Positions 8,754 to 17,682 of a stretch of DNA of 64,000 bases are shown here, in pieces; the first letter of the stretch is position 1; each line of letters begins with the position of its first letter. Below the pieces are notes generated by a model. That model was not told the origin of the DNA. It was given only the letters and a program-made list of their open reading frames with translations, and ran no database searches. This stretch comes from Candidatus Scotarchaeum otlingeri (GTDB taxonomy: Archaea; Thermoproteota; Nitrososphaeria; Geothermarchaeales; JDFR-13). The position numbers and the translations under genes are program-made. The stretch covers positions 268,860-332,859 of the forward strand of contig MTMA02000006.1 of NCBI GenBank assembly GCA_002011075.2, read 5' to 3'.

Positions 8754-9984
8754 TATTAATGGGAGGATAATCTATAATAGCAGGGGAGAACAGACCATAG
8801 AGGTATCTGTTGATTGTGAAGGCTCGGTTGGTAGGTATGCTTCACCACTAGGGGCAAGTGTAGGTAGCTTGGAGGTTAGGCCTTTTCCTCATGGAGGGAT
8901 TAAAGAAGCTATCAACCTTCTTAAGAGAGATATTAGGGATAAATTAGTTGGATTCTCATTTGAGACTCAAGATGAACTCGATGAATACCTTAATGATCTT
9001 GATGGTACAGGAAATTATAGTAGAATAGGTGGGGTTTTATCCTTAGGTATCTCTTTAGCAGGAGCAGAGGCTGCAGCCAGGAATAGAGGTATTCCTTTGT
9101 ACTATTGGTTAGGGGGTGATGATACCTCTATGTTACCTGTACCCATAGGTAACATAGTCGGGGGAGGTAAACATGCCCGAGGCCTTTCTATAGATATACA
9201 AGAAATATTAGTATTTCCAACTAATGCAAAAACAATTAATGATGCTGTTTTCGCTCTAATAAGATTACATAATCACATGGGGACAATTTTATCTAAGAAG
9301 GATGAGTTTTTTACTGGCGGCCGTAACGATGAGGGCGCCTGGGTGACATCTTTAAATGAATATGAGGTATTTAGTTTAATGTGGGAGGCTATAGATAGGG
9401 TTAGAGGCGAATTAGGAATTAAATTTGCTTTAGGAGCTGATATAGCGGCTACATCTTTGTGGGACAACGAATTAAAGTTATATGTATACAACAGAACTAA
9501 GACACTTAGAGATAGAAATGAACAGATAAGTTATATATTATCTTTAATCAATGATTTTAACTTAAAGTATATCGAAGACCCGTTAAACGAGCAAGATTTT
9601 CCTGGGTTTGTGGAAATAACTAGGCAGGCTAGGAAAACCTTGATTGTCGGAGACGATTTATATGTCTCAAATGCCTCGCGTCTAGTTCTTGGTGTAAGTG
9701 ATAAAGCTGGTAATGGAGTGATTATTAAGCCTAATCAGGTAGGTGATGTAACCAAGAGTAGAAAGGCTACAGAAATAGCCAAAAGAGGCGGATTTAAAGT
9801 AGTGGTCTCGCATAGGTCAGGTGAAACTGCGTATACCCATATAGTTCCGTTGGCAGTAGCTTTTAGAGCTGATCTATTAAAGTGCGGAGTTATTGGAGGC
9901 GAACGTATAGAGAAACTTAATGAATTGATTAAGATAGAAAGAGAGTTAGGAGATAAAGTCAGGCCCGCGACCTTCAACATATAG
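8737..9984 (+). CDS. eno: Enolase (phosphopyruvate hydratase)
   Basis: Interconverts 2-phosphoglycerate and phosphoenolpyruvate in glycolysis and gluconeogenesis. 415 aa with the family start [20 protein letters not shown], the Mg2+ ligands in [15 protein letters not shown] and VGDDLY, and the catalytic Lys and SHRSGET loop near 345-380. Enolase in the rpoN-uS2 slot is a well-known archaeal arrangement. The start overlaps rpoN. Confidence 0.96.
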   Translation: MPKISDINGRIIYNSRGEQTIEVSVDCEGSVGRYASPLGASVGSLEVRPFPHGGIKEAINLLKRDIRDKLVGFSFETQDELDEYLNDLDGTGNYSRIGGVLSLGISLAGAEAAARNRGIPLYYWLGGDDTSMLPVPIGNIVGGGKHARGLSIDIQEILVFPTNAKTINDAVFALIRLHNHMGTILSKKDEFFTGGRNDEGAWVTSLNEYEVFSLMWEAIDRVRGELGIKFALGADIAATSLWDNELKLYVYNRTKTLRDRNEQISYILSLINDFNLKYIEDPLNEQDFPGFVEITRQARKTLIVGDDLYVSNASRLVLGVSDKAGNGVIIKPNQVGDVTKSRKATEIAKRGGFKVVVSHRSGETAYTHIVPLAVAFRADLLKCGVIGGERIEKLNELIKIERELGDKVRPATFNI

Positions 9985-10000
9985 GATGAGGTGTTTGGAA

Positions 10001-10672
10001 ATGAGCGACGATGTTATCAATAATAAAGAAGTGACGTCTAACATCGACACCCAAGTTAAAGAAGAAAAGGAGATAATTATCGATAAGGATTTCATGAGGA
10101 CTTATAAAGTGCATTATGGAAGAAACATTAAGACCTTATTTAGCGAAAATTATATTTATAATATTCATCCAAGGGGATTTTACCTTATAGATCTATCAAA
10201 AACCATTGATCGACTAAAGATTGCCGCTGCTTTTTTAGCACGTTTTTCACCAGAAGAAGTGATAATTCATACATCACGTGAATATGGAACCAAGGCTATG
10301 GAGATGATGGGTAAGATCCTTGGATTCAAAGCAATCACAGGCAGGTTTCTCCCCGGCACATTAACTAACTATATCTTAGATCTGCATAAAGAAGCTTCAG
10401 TTTTGCTAGTATTAGATCACACTTTTGATCAACAAGCTGTTGAGGAGGCTGTTAAAGCTAAGATTCCCATAGTATCCTTTGTAGATACCAATTCTAATGG
10501 AGAGTTTATTGACCTAGCAATACCAGGAAATAATAAGGGTAGGGGAAGTATAGCTGCCCTTATATGGACACTTACTGTGCTTATTTTAAGAGAAACCGGG
10601 GCTATTAGTGAAGATGAAGTGATAGAATTAACTATTGAGGATTTTATGGTGCGACCTGAGGATGTCGAGTAG
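10001..10672 (+). CDS. rps2: 30S ribosomal protein uS2
   Basis: About 223 aa. It carries the S2 core IHPRGFYLIDLSKTIDRLKIAAAFLARF and PIVSFVDTNSN with the archaeal end DLAIPGNNKGRGSIA. An acidic or charged N-terminal extension of about 30 residues precedes the fold. GAGGTG lies ahead of ATG 10001; ATG 9986 is in frame but lacks a site. The next gene starts inside its last codons. Confidence 0.95.
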   Translation: MSDDVINNKEVTSNIDTQVKEEKEIIIDKDFMRTYKVHYGRNIKTLFSENYIYNIHPRGFYLIDLSKTIDRLKIAAAFLARFSPEEVIIHTSREYGTKAMEMMGKILGFKAITGRFLPGTLTNYILDLHKEASVLLVLDHTFDQQAVEEAVKAKIPIVSFVDTNSNGEFIDLAIPGNNKGRGSIAALIWTLTVLILRETGAISEDEVIELTIEDFMVRPEDVE

Positions 10673-11543
10673 AGATGTAAAGATTCGAAACCCCGCAGTT
10701 GCAGGATATTTTTATAAAAGCGATAGACAAGAATTACATGATGAAATAAATTCTTGCTTTTCCTCGAGATTAGGCCCAGGACCTATATCAGATGTTAATA
10801 TTGCAAGAGAAAGAAAGGTTATTGGCATAATTTCACCTCATGCAGGCTATATATATTCTGGGGCAATAGCCGCGCATGGATATAGATTTTTGGCTGAAGA
10901 CGGACTACCGGAGTCTTTCATTATACTGGGCCCAAACCACACTGGGGTTGGTAGCGGCGTATCGATTTATCCAAAGGGTATATGGAGGACGCCATTGGGA
11001 GAGGTTGAGGTGGACTCTCAATTAAGTGAATTGATAATTTCGAATTCATCGTTGATAGATATTGATATATCGGGGCATCTCTACGAGCATTCTGTGGAAG
11101 TACAGGTACCCTTTTTACAGTATATATATGAGCTTGCCGGCAAATCCTTTAAGATAGTGCCTATTGTATTATTAATGCAAGACTTATCTACAGCTAAAGA
11201 AGTTGGTGATGCATTAGCCAAAGCTATATTATCCTACAGTAAAAATGTTGTTATGATAGCATCCTCCGATTTTACTCATTATGAATCTTCTGAATCAGCA
11301 TATAATAAAGATATGAAAGTTATCGACCGTATATTAAACCTCGACCCAGATGGAGTTATAAACTGTGTATATCAATATAGAGTTAGCATGTGTGGCTACG
11401 GTCCAGTTGCCGCGGTCTTAGTAGCTTCAAAAGCGCTCGGGGCAAAAGATGTGAAGTTACTTAAATACGCTACTAGCGGTGACGTGACAGGGGATAAATC
11501 CAACGTGGTAGCATATGCCTCGATCGTCATAACAAAAGAATAA
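10662..11543 (+). CDS. MEMO1 family protein
   Basis: About 293 aa of the MEMO/AMMECR1-associated family, fold related to LigB-type dioxygenases. Seen: NPAVAGYFYKSDRQEL, SPHAGYIYSG, LGPNHTGVGSG, EHSVEVQVPFLQYI and SSDFTHYE, which hold the conserved His and Asp residues. It consistently sits between uS2 and mevalonate-pathway genes in archaea, though its function is unsettled; a metal-dependent redox role is known for human MEMO1. ATG 10662 overlaps the uS2 stop by 11 bp. Confidence 0.92.
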   Translation: MSSRDVKIRNPAVAGYFYKSDRQELHDEINSCFSSRLGPGPISDVNIARERKVIGIISPHAGYIYSGAIAAHGYRFLAEDGLPESFIILGPNHTGVGSGVSIYPKGIWRTPLGEVEVDSQLSELIISNSSLIDIDISGHLYEHSVEVQVPFLQYIYELAGKSFKIVPIVLLMQDLSTAKEVGDALAKAILSYSKNVVMIASSDFTHYESSESAYNKDMKVIDRILNLDPDGVINCVYQYRVSMCGYGPVAAVLVASKALGAKDVKLLKYATSGDVTGDKSNVVAYASIVITKE

Positions 11544-11556
11544 CGGTAACATAAGG

Positions 11557-12489
11557 ATGAACAGGAATGAGGTTCATATTTGGAATCCACTTTCTATAAC
11601 ACTGATTGGCGATCCTTTTGACAATTATGGTGGGTTATCAGTAGCATCTCCTATCACAGCATGTATATATATAGAGGCATACAAATCTGATAAGACGACT
11701 ATAGAGTTTACAGAAGATTTACTCTGTAATCCCTATAATCAATTAAATATCAAATTGTTATCTAAGGCAATACGCCTTTTTGTTGAACAGATAAGAGGCT
11801 ATTTAGGTCTTCCTACCCTACGTATAAGGATAGATTCCGATTTGCCTTTAATTACATCATTAGGTGCAAGCACTGCTATTGGAGTAGGATTAGCAAGAGC
11901 ATTGATATTGCTTCATAGTGGGTATGAACCGACGTTCCGTCAATTGGTCAAATTTACAAATTTCTTTTCCGACCTAATTGGAATAAAGTGCCGCCAAATT
12001 GATATTGCATCAATAACGACAAAATCCATTATCTTATTTAACGGTGCTTCCATGAAGGTTATAGATAAAGTAAAAAAACCTACAGGGTTCCCTAACTTAA
12101 TGGTTATATATACAAATTACATAAACCATAAACCTCTTGAAAAAAGGCTCCACGAGCTGAAAGGATTTATGGGGCATATCGTCAGCGCCTCATCTAATTT
12201 AGCTAAAGAATTTTATTCTGCGATAAAAAAGAAGCAATACATCTCTATTTCTCCATTACTAAATATGCATTATATTCTTCAGTCGATTTTAGGAATGAAT
12301 AATATAAATACTGACCTATTATTTAACGAGCTAATTAGTGAAAGAAGAGGAGGAATAAAAATATTAGATTCAGAAGGGTCTTATATATTATCGATTGTTG
12401 ATGAATATCATCTAAAGAAAATTGTAGAGTTGATTAATAGAATAAATGGTTACATGTTTAATATAGAATTATATGGTGGTGATGATTAA
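11557..12489 (+). CDS. Divergent GHMP kinase in the mevalonate kinase position
   Basis: 310 aa. The opening IWNPLSITLIGDPFDNYGGLSVASPI is typical of GHMP kinases, and its place between MEMO and idi2 is where mevalonate kinase usually lies. The ATP loop, normally PxxxGLGSSA, is PLITSLGASTA (about residue 95). The usual C-terminal GAGGGG motif is replaced by LDSEGS. The DNxxSTYGG stretch is replaced by QIDIASITTKSII. So it may be a fast-evolving mevalonate kinase, a kinase for another substrate, or inactive. I saw no other mevalonate kinase or isopentenyl phosphate kinase here. Confidence 0.7.
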   Translation: MNRNEVHIWNPLSITLIGDPFDNYGGLSVASPITACIYIEAYKSDKTTIEFTEDLLCNPYNQLNIKLLSKAIRLFVEQIRGYLGLPTLRIRIDSDLPLITSLGASTAIGVGLARALILLHSGYEPTFRQLVKFTNFFSDLIGIKCRQIDIASITTKSIILFNGASMKVIDKVKKPTGFPNLMVIYTNYINHKPLEKRLHELKGFMGHIVSASSNLAKEFYSAIKKKQYISISPLLNMHYILQSILGMNNINTDLLFNELISERRGGIKILDSEGSYILSIVDEYHLKKIVELINRINGYMFNIELYGGDD

Positions 12490-13600
12490 GGTGGATAGAG
12501 ATATCGTCGATAGAAAAGTGGAGCATATCGAAACCGTATTAAAAGAAGATGTGTCATATCACATCTCAACCCTATTTAATGATATAACACTAATCCATGA
12601 TGCAGTTCCCGAATTATCTCTACATAAAATTGACACTAAAATAAATTTTCTTAATAGAGAATTTAATGTACCCATACTTATAGACTCTATGACAGGTGGT
12701 GCTAAGATAGCCGAGAAAATAAATAAAAATCTGGCGTTAGCGGCATATGAAGCTAATATTCCCATATCTTGTGGCAGTCAAAGAAGCGGGCTTAAACATA
12801 GGAATTTAGAATATACATACAGGGTCATGAGAGATGTTAGTAAAGACCTATTTATTATCGGGAATATGGGTCTCCAACAGCTCATAAAAGATCCTATTGA
12901 TATCGCCATACGAGCAATTGAAATGATAGATGCAGATGCTTTAGCTATCCACTTAAATCCTCTTCAAGAAGCGGTTCAGCTTAAAGGCGACGTAGATTTT
13001 GAGGGTGGACTAAAGGCTATTGAAAAAATCACTTCTCAAATTAGCGTTCCAATAATAGTAAAAGAGACCGGCGCAGGAATATCTGGTACCGTGGCTAAAA
13101 AACTTGAGGCTGCTGGAATATCTGCTATAAATGTATCTGGTGCCGGGGGTACCAGTTGGTCTGCGGTAGAGATTATACGTTTACGTAATAAAGGTAGTAA
13201 TTACAGGGATAATGTTGCCTCTGTATTTTGGGATTGGGGTATTCCGACAGCCGCATCGTTAATAGAGGTTTTGAATAGTACTTTTCTTCCCGTAATATCA
13301 TCTGGAGGTATACGTAACGGACTTGATATAGCTAAATCATTAGCTCTAGGAGCATCACTTTGTGGTATAGCACATCCCTTTTTGTCTCGCGCAATGGAGA
13401 GCTCTGAAAGCGTAATAGAATTAATAGATACCTATACAGATCAGCTTAAGATAGCGATGCTATTAACAGGTTCTGAAAATGTTAGAGAATTATTAAAGGC
13501 AGATATTGTGATAACTGGAAAACTGATTGATTGGGTAAGATATAGGGGGATAGATGTTGAGGAAGTGAGGAGGAAGACGTATGAAAAGCTTTATGGATGA
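12482..13600 (+). CDS. fni: Type 2 isopentenyl-diphosphate isomerase (FMN-dependent)
   Basis: Interconverts IPP and DMAPP for archaeal lipids using reduced FMN. About 372 aa; seen: RKVEHIETVL near the start, IDSMTGG, IPISCGSQRSGL, ALAIHLNPLQEAVQ, IIVKETGAGI and SGGIRNGLDIAKSLALGA, together the type 2 signature. The start is uncertain between ATG 12473, ATG 12482 and GTG 12491; GGTGGTGAT precedes the last two. It overlaps the GHMP kinase and the downstream prenyltransferase. Confidence 0.94.
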   Translation: MIKVDRDIVDRKVEHIETVLKEDVSYHISTLFNDITLIHDAVPELSLHKIDTKINFLNREFNVPILIDSMTGGAKIAEKINKNLALAAYEANIPISCGSQRSGLKHRNLEYTYRVMRDVSKDLFIIGNMGLQQLIKDPIDIAIRAIEMIDADALAIHLNPLQEAVQLKGDVDFEGGLKAIEKITSQISVPIIVKETGAGISGTVAKKLEAAGISAINVSGAGGTSWSAVEIIRLRNKGSNYRDNVASVFWDWGIPTAASLIEVLNSTFLPVISSGGIRNGLDIAKSLALGASLCGIAHPFLSRAMESSESVIELIDTYTDQLKIAMLLTGSENVRELLKADIVITGKLIDWVRYRGIDVEEVRRKTYEKLYG

Positions 13601-14579
13601 GTGGGCTGAAATACGAAATTATGTGAATGAGGAGTTGGAAAGGATACGTGAAGACATAAAATGGCCAACTGATTTAGTTGAATCGGCATTTCATTTGATA
13701 AAGGGTGGAGGAAAAAGGATAAGACCGTTTCTTTTAATGGTCACTTCTAAAATGTTTGGTGTTCCATATAATGTCTCTTTGCCGGCTGCTGTATCAATAG
13801 AGTTACTGCATAATTTCACTTTGATCCATGATGATATAACAGACAGAGACCGTGTTAGGCGTGGTTTGCCAACAACACACGTAATATACGGTGAGCCGAT
13901 TGCCTTAGTAGCAGGAGATTTCCTGTTTTCTCATTTATATTACTATTTGATCAATACTTATACGTCTCTTGGAAAACCCCCCTCACTAATAATTAAAATA
14001 GTATCGTCATTATCTGAAGCTACAGACAATATATGTAAAGGACAAGTTATGGATCTGCTTCCACATAAATATATCTCCTCAGAGGAAAATTATATGAAAA
14101 TGGTTTATCTTAAAACCGCTTCTCTAATAGAAACGGCTGTATATATAGGCGGATTATTAGGTGGTGTCTCGCCTGAAACTTTATCAAAACTCAGAAAATA
14201 TGGAAAAAACATAGGTGTGGCCTTCCAAATCGCGGACGATATACTAGGAGTATTTGGAGAGTCAAGCCGTACCGGAAAACCTGTTGGAAATGACATACGG
14301 ATGGGCAAAAAAACGTTATTGGTCCTATATGCCCTTTCAAAAATGAATGAAAAACAGAAACAATTATTTGATAGGGTCTTTGGTAATAGATCTGCGAATG
14401 ATAAAGATATAGAAATTGTTATAAATCTTCTAAGAGAAATAGGTGCCAAAGGTTACGCTGATAAACATATGAAGAATATGGTGTATGAAGCGAAGAAAGC
14501 CTTGGTGGGCCTTCCAGAGAATATCTATAGAAAGTACTTAGAGAATATTAGTGATTATATTATTACAAGGGAGTTATAA
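13581..14579 (+). CDS. idsA: Polyprenyl (geranylgeranyl) diphosphate synthase
   Basis: Condenses IPP with allylic diphosphates to C15-C20 chains for membrane lipids. 332 aa with both aspartate-rich motifs, LIHDDITDRDRVRRGLPT (about 87) and QIADDILGVFG (about 217), plus GGGKRIRPFL. It starts inside idi2 and shares one base with gltX, so the three genes are coupled. Confidence 0.95.
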   Translation: MKSFMDEWAEIRNYVNEELERIREDIKWPTDLVESAFHLIKGGGKRIRPFLLMVTSKMFGVPYNVSLPAAVSIELLHNFTLIHDDITDRDRVRRGLPTTHVIYGEPIALVAGDFLFSHLYYYLINTYTSLGKPPSLIIKIVSSLSEATDNICKGQVMDLLPHKYISSEENYMKMVYLKTASLIETAVYIGGLLGGVSPETLSKLRKYGKNIGVAFQIADDILGVFGESSRTGKPVGNDIRMGKKTLLVLYALSKMNEKQKQLFDRVFGNRSANDKDIEIVINLLREIGAKGYADKHMKNMVYEAKKALVGLPENIYRKYLENISDYIITREL

Positions 14580-16309
14580 TGTCAAATAAACTGAATGATA
14601 TAGTTTTAGCTGTTACATTGGAAAATGCTGTTAAATATGGGGGACGGCCTAATAAAGGTTCTGTGATAGGCAAGGTACTATTTATATTACCCCAATATAG
14701 AGGCAAACTCGATGAGATAATGCCTATAATAGATTCTGTTATTAAGAAAGTAAGTGGCCTTTCTATCGAAGAGCAAATGACCATGCTCAAACAACTAGAA
14801 CATATATTACCTAAAAAAGATGAAAGGATCGATGAATTACCCGCTTTGCCCTACGCGGAAGAAGGAAAAGTCATCACTAGATTCGCGCCTAATCCTGATT
14901 TTGTCCTCCACCTTGGTTCTGTGCGTCCACTATTATTTTCTTATCTATATGCCAGAAAATATAATGGTAAGTTTATTGTTAGATTCGAGGATACGGATCC
15001 ACGTACAAAGAAGCCTAAAATTGAATATTATGATTTGATATTAAAAGATATTAAGTGGCTAGGTATCAGGCCGGATGAGATATACTATCAAAGTGATAGG
15101 CTGGAGATATACTATGATGTTGCTAGAAAGTTAATAGAAAAAGGTTATGCTTATATATGTAGATGTAAGCCTGTAGAATTTAAGAATTATATATCACAAG
15201 GCAAAGCCTGTCCACATAGAGAAGAAACCACCAAAATTAACTTGAACCTTTTTGATAAAATGGTTAATGGAGAGTTGCTAGAGGGCTCAGCTGTTCTCCG
15301 GATAAAAACCGATTTATCTCATCCTAATCCTTCAATAAGGGATTGGCCTGCTCTTAGAATAATAGATACAAGAAAATATCCTCATCCCCGTAGCGGTAGC
15401 AAATACTTTGTATGGCCATTATACAACTTTTCTTGTCCGGTAGATGATCATTTTATGAAGGTAAGTCATGTCATAAGAGGTGTAGAACATAAGGTGAATG
15501 AAGAAAAACAGGCATATATATATCGATACATGGGTTGGCAGCCGCCATATGCTATTCATCATGGCAGAATATCTATACCGGATGGGGTCTTGAGTAAATC
15601 TAAAATATTAAATGGAATTAAAATGGGGATTTATAGTGGCATTGATGATCCGCAGTTGGCTACATTAGCCGCCTTAAGAAGAAGAGGATTTAAGCCTGAT
15701 GCTATTAGAAATGTAATTATGAGGGGCGGACTAAAGCCTTCATTATCGGTCATAGACTGGTCATTATTGGCAGCCGAGAATAGGGTCTTAATTGATAAAG
15801 AGGCTAATAGATACTTTGTTGTTCGAAATCCTTTAAAGGCTATTTTCAGATTTAATGAAGATAGGCATGAAATACATATTAGAAAACACCCTGATTTTCC
15901 AGATAGAGGACATAGAATATTACGGCTTAATATTGCTAATAAATATGTGAACATATTCATAGATGAAGGTGATAAACAGGTATTTATTATTGATAAAAAA
16001 CTTCGGTTGATCGGTCTAGGTAATTTTATCGTATCAGGATATAGATCGGATGGCACTATTAAATTGAAATATTTGGATAACGATGTTGCAAAGGCCAAAA
16101 GAAAGCGGTTTCCCTTTATACATTGGGTTCCCGCTGATGATAATATTGATGTAGAATTGGTATACCCTGATAGAAGGGTATATGGATATGGTGAGAAAGA
16201 GCTGGCTTATGAGCATGTAGACTCAGCTGTTCAGTTAGAGAGGTTAGGGTATTTTCGAATTGACGAGTTAAAGAATAATAAACTAGTGTTATTTTTTACT
16301 CATAATTAG
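14579..16309 (+). CDS. gltX: Glutamyl-tRNA synthetase
   Basis: Class I synthetase of the archaeal/eukaryotic type, 576 aa. An N-terminal archaeal extension (about 1-95) precedes the Rossmann fold with TRFAPNPDFVLHLGSVR (HIGH equivalent). Then come FEDTDPR, CRCKP and the KMSKS equivalent LSKSK (about 340), and a beta-barrel anticodon-binding C-terminus. In archaea it normally charges both tRNA-Glu and tRNA-Gln. It ends the operon that began at uS13. Confidence 0.95.
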   Translation: MSNKLNDIVLAVTLENAVKYGGRPNKGSVIGKVLFILPQYRGKLDEIMPIIDSVIKKVSGLSIEEQMTMLKQLEHILPKKDERIDELPALPYAEEGKVITRFAPNPDFVLHLGSVRPLLFSYLYARKYNGKFIVRFEDTDPRTKKPKIEYYDLILKDIKWLGIRPDEIYYQSDRLEIYYDVARKLIEKGYAYICRCKPVEFKNYISQGKACPHREETTKINLNLFDKMVNGELLEGSAVLRIKTDLSHPNPSIRDWPALRIIDTRKYPHPRSGSKYFVWPLYNFSCPVDDHFMKVSHVIRGVEHKVNEEKQAYIYRYMGWQPPYAIHHGRISIPDGVLSKSKILNGIKMGIYSGIDDPQLATLAALRRRGFKPDAIRNVIMRGGLKPSLSVIDWSLLAAENRVLIDKEANRYFVVRNPLKAIFRFNEDRHEIHIRKHPDFPDRGHRILRLNIANKYVNIFIDEGDKQVFIIDKKLRLIGLGNFIVSGYRSDGTIKLKYLDNDVAKAKRKRFPFIHWVPADDNIDVELVYPDRRVYGYGEKELAYEHVDSAVQLERLGYFRIDELKNNKLVLFFTHN

Positions 16310-16334
16310 AGGTGCTATGTTAATTTTAATTAGG

Positions 16335-16344
16335 ATTTATATAT
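16335..16344 (+). promoter_or_regulatory. Probable TATA box of the L7Ae operon
   Basis: ATTTATATAT lies about 40-50 bases before ATG 16384 in the gap after gltX, leaving room for a leader with the GGTTGAGG ribosome site. Confidence 0.4.
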
Positions 16345-16383
16345 GAGCCATGTAGCATTTTATTAGGATGAGGTTGAGGCGGC

Positions 16384-16761
16384 ATGAGTCAGCTTCCATT
16401 TGAAACATTTGAGCTTCCCAAAGAATATTTAGACGCTGCCTATGAAGCCCTCAGACTTGCTTCAGAAGTGAGGGGCGTCAAAAGAGGAACTAATGAAACT
16501 ACAAAAGCGATTGAACGAGGACAGGCGAAGTTAGTCTATATAGCTTTAGATGTAGATCCGCCGGAAATAGTGGCGCATCTACCATTATTATGTCGTGAAA
16601 GGAAGGTTCCATATATATTTGTACCCAGTAAAATGGAGCTAGGCAAAAGGGCGGGTATCGACGTTGCTGCTGCTTCGGTATGCATTGTTGACCCTGGAGA
16701 AGCGCAAAGGATACTAGATGAAATAGTATCATATCTAAAGAAAATCAATGTATACGAATAA
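16384..16761 (+). CDS. rpl7ae: Ribosomal protein eL8 (L7Ae)
   Basis: 125 aa; has the kink-turn binding signature KRGTNETTKAIERGQAKLV and LCRERKVPYIFVPSK. L7Ae is a large-subunit protein and also the core protein of C/D and H/ACA guide RNPs and of RNase P in archaea, so it should bind the C/D-box RNA proposed at 58 kb. First gene of the L7Ae-eS28-eL24-ndk group. Confidence 0.96.
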   Translation: MSQLPFETFELPKEYLDAAYEALRLASEVRGVKRGTNETTKAIERGQAKLVYIALDVDPPEIVAHLPLLCRERKVPYIFVPSKMELGKRAGIDVAAASVCIVDPGEAQRILDEIVSYLKKINVYE

Positions 16762-16777
16762 ATCTGGTGTATAGGTG

Positions 16778-16987
16778 ATGCCAGCGAGAGACGATGTAAC
16801 CCCCGCCGAAGTTATACAGATAGTAGGGAGAACAGGAATGACTGGAGAAGTGATTCAAGTAAGAGTCCGTGTATTGGCGGGAAAAGATAGAGGCAGAATA
16901 TTGACGAGAAACGTATTGGGCCCTGTAAGAGTCGGCGATATATTAATGCTTAGGGAGACTGAAAGAGAAGCCAGAAAACTGAGGTGA
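16778..16987 (+). CDS. rps28e: 30S ribosomal protein eS28
   Basis: About 69 aa; diagnostic segments [31 protein letters not shown] and the end [20 protein letters not shown] 16778 follows GTG 16775 directly; AGGTG overlaps this point. Sits between L7Ae and eL24 as in most archaea. Confidence 0.95.
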   Translation: MPARDDVTPAEVIQIVGRTGMTGEVIQVRVRVLAGKDRGRILTRNVLGPVRVGDILMLRETEREARKLR

Positions 16988-16994
16988 TCTAGAT

Positions 16995-17192
16995 TTGCCT
17001 CAGGTACATATATGTTCTTTTTGTGGCCATGAATTTCCACATGGCACTGGAATTATGTATGTAAAAAGAGACGGTACTATACTATGGTTTTGCAGTCGGA
17101 AATGTAGGATAAGTATGCTTGAGCATAAAAGGGACCCACGGAAATTTAAGTGGACTGTCAAATATGTCAAAGGAGGTTTTAAGAGAAGATGA
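16995..17192 (+). CDS. rpl24e: 50S ribosomal protein eL24
   Basis: 65 aa, zinc-binding: [13 protein letters not shown] and [23 protein letters not shown] give the CxxC...CxxxC site. TTG 16995 start, 8 bp after eS28. The last four bases overlap ndk. Confidence 0.95.
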   Translation: MPQVHICSFCGHEFPHGTGIMYVKRDGTILWFCSRKCRISMLEHKRDPRKFKWTVKYVKGGFKRR

Positions 17193-17605
17193 GCGAATAT
17201 ACCTTAATCTTTTTAAAGCCCTCTGCTATTAAGAGAGGTTTAATTGGAGAAATAATTACGCGATTCGAGAGGAAGGGCTTCGAAATAATTGATTTGAAAA
17301 TGATGTTAATGACAAGAGAATTGGCAGAGGAGTTCTACGCTATACATAAGGATAAACCATTTTTTAAAGATTTAATCACAACAATTAGCGGAGAAAAAAT
17401 AGTAGCCATTATTCTTAAAGGTAGGGAAGCCATAGATGTGGTGAGGAGGTTAATAGGCGCTACGGACCCAGTAGAAGCATCAGCTGGAACCATAAGGGGA
17501 GACTTAGCATTAGATATTACAGACAATATAATACATGCCTCAGATTCCAAAGAAAGTTTTGAGAGAGAGGTAAAATTGCTATTCCCCGAGTTTTCAGCTA
17601 CCTAA
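17189..17605 (+). CDS. ndk: Nucleoside diphosphate kinase
   Basis: Transfers the gamma-phosphate between nucleoside triphosphates and diphosphates through a phosphohistidine. 138 aa with [37 protein letters not shown] and the active-site NIIHASDS. Coupled to eL24 by a 4-bp overlap. Followed by aIF5B after 77 bp with its own AT-rich promoter-like stretch. Confidence 0.96.
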   Translation: MSEYTLIFLKPSAIKRGLIGEIITRFERKGFEIIDLKMMLMTRELAEEFYAIHKDKPFFKDLITTISGEKIVAIILKGREAIDVVRRLIGATDPVEASAGTIRGDLALDITDNIIHASDSKESFEREVKLLFPEFSAT

Positions 17606-17682
17606 CTCATTTTTATAGCTCTGAATTTTCCTATAAAGATTAATTTTAATCCTAAGCTGTATTAAGATAAGGGATACTCAAT

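Noticed and set aside
15631..16098. 155-codon open frame on the minus strand within gltX
   Set aside because: It is antisense to a clear GluRS with full motifs and has no recognisable domain or ribosome site; a shadow.
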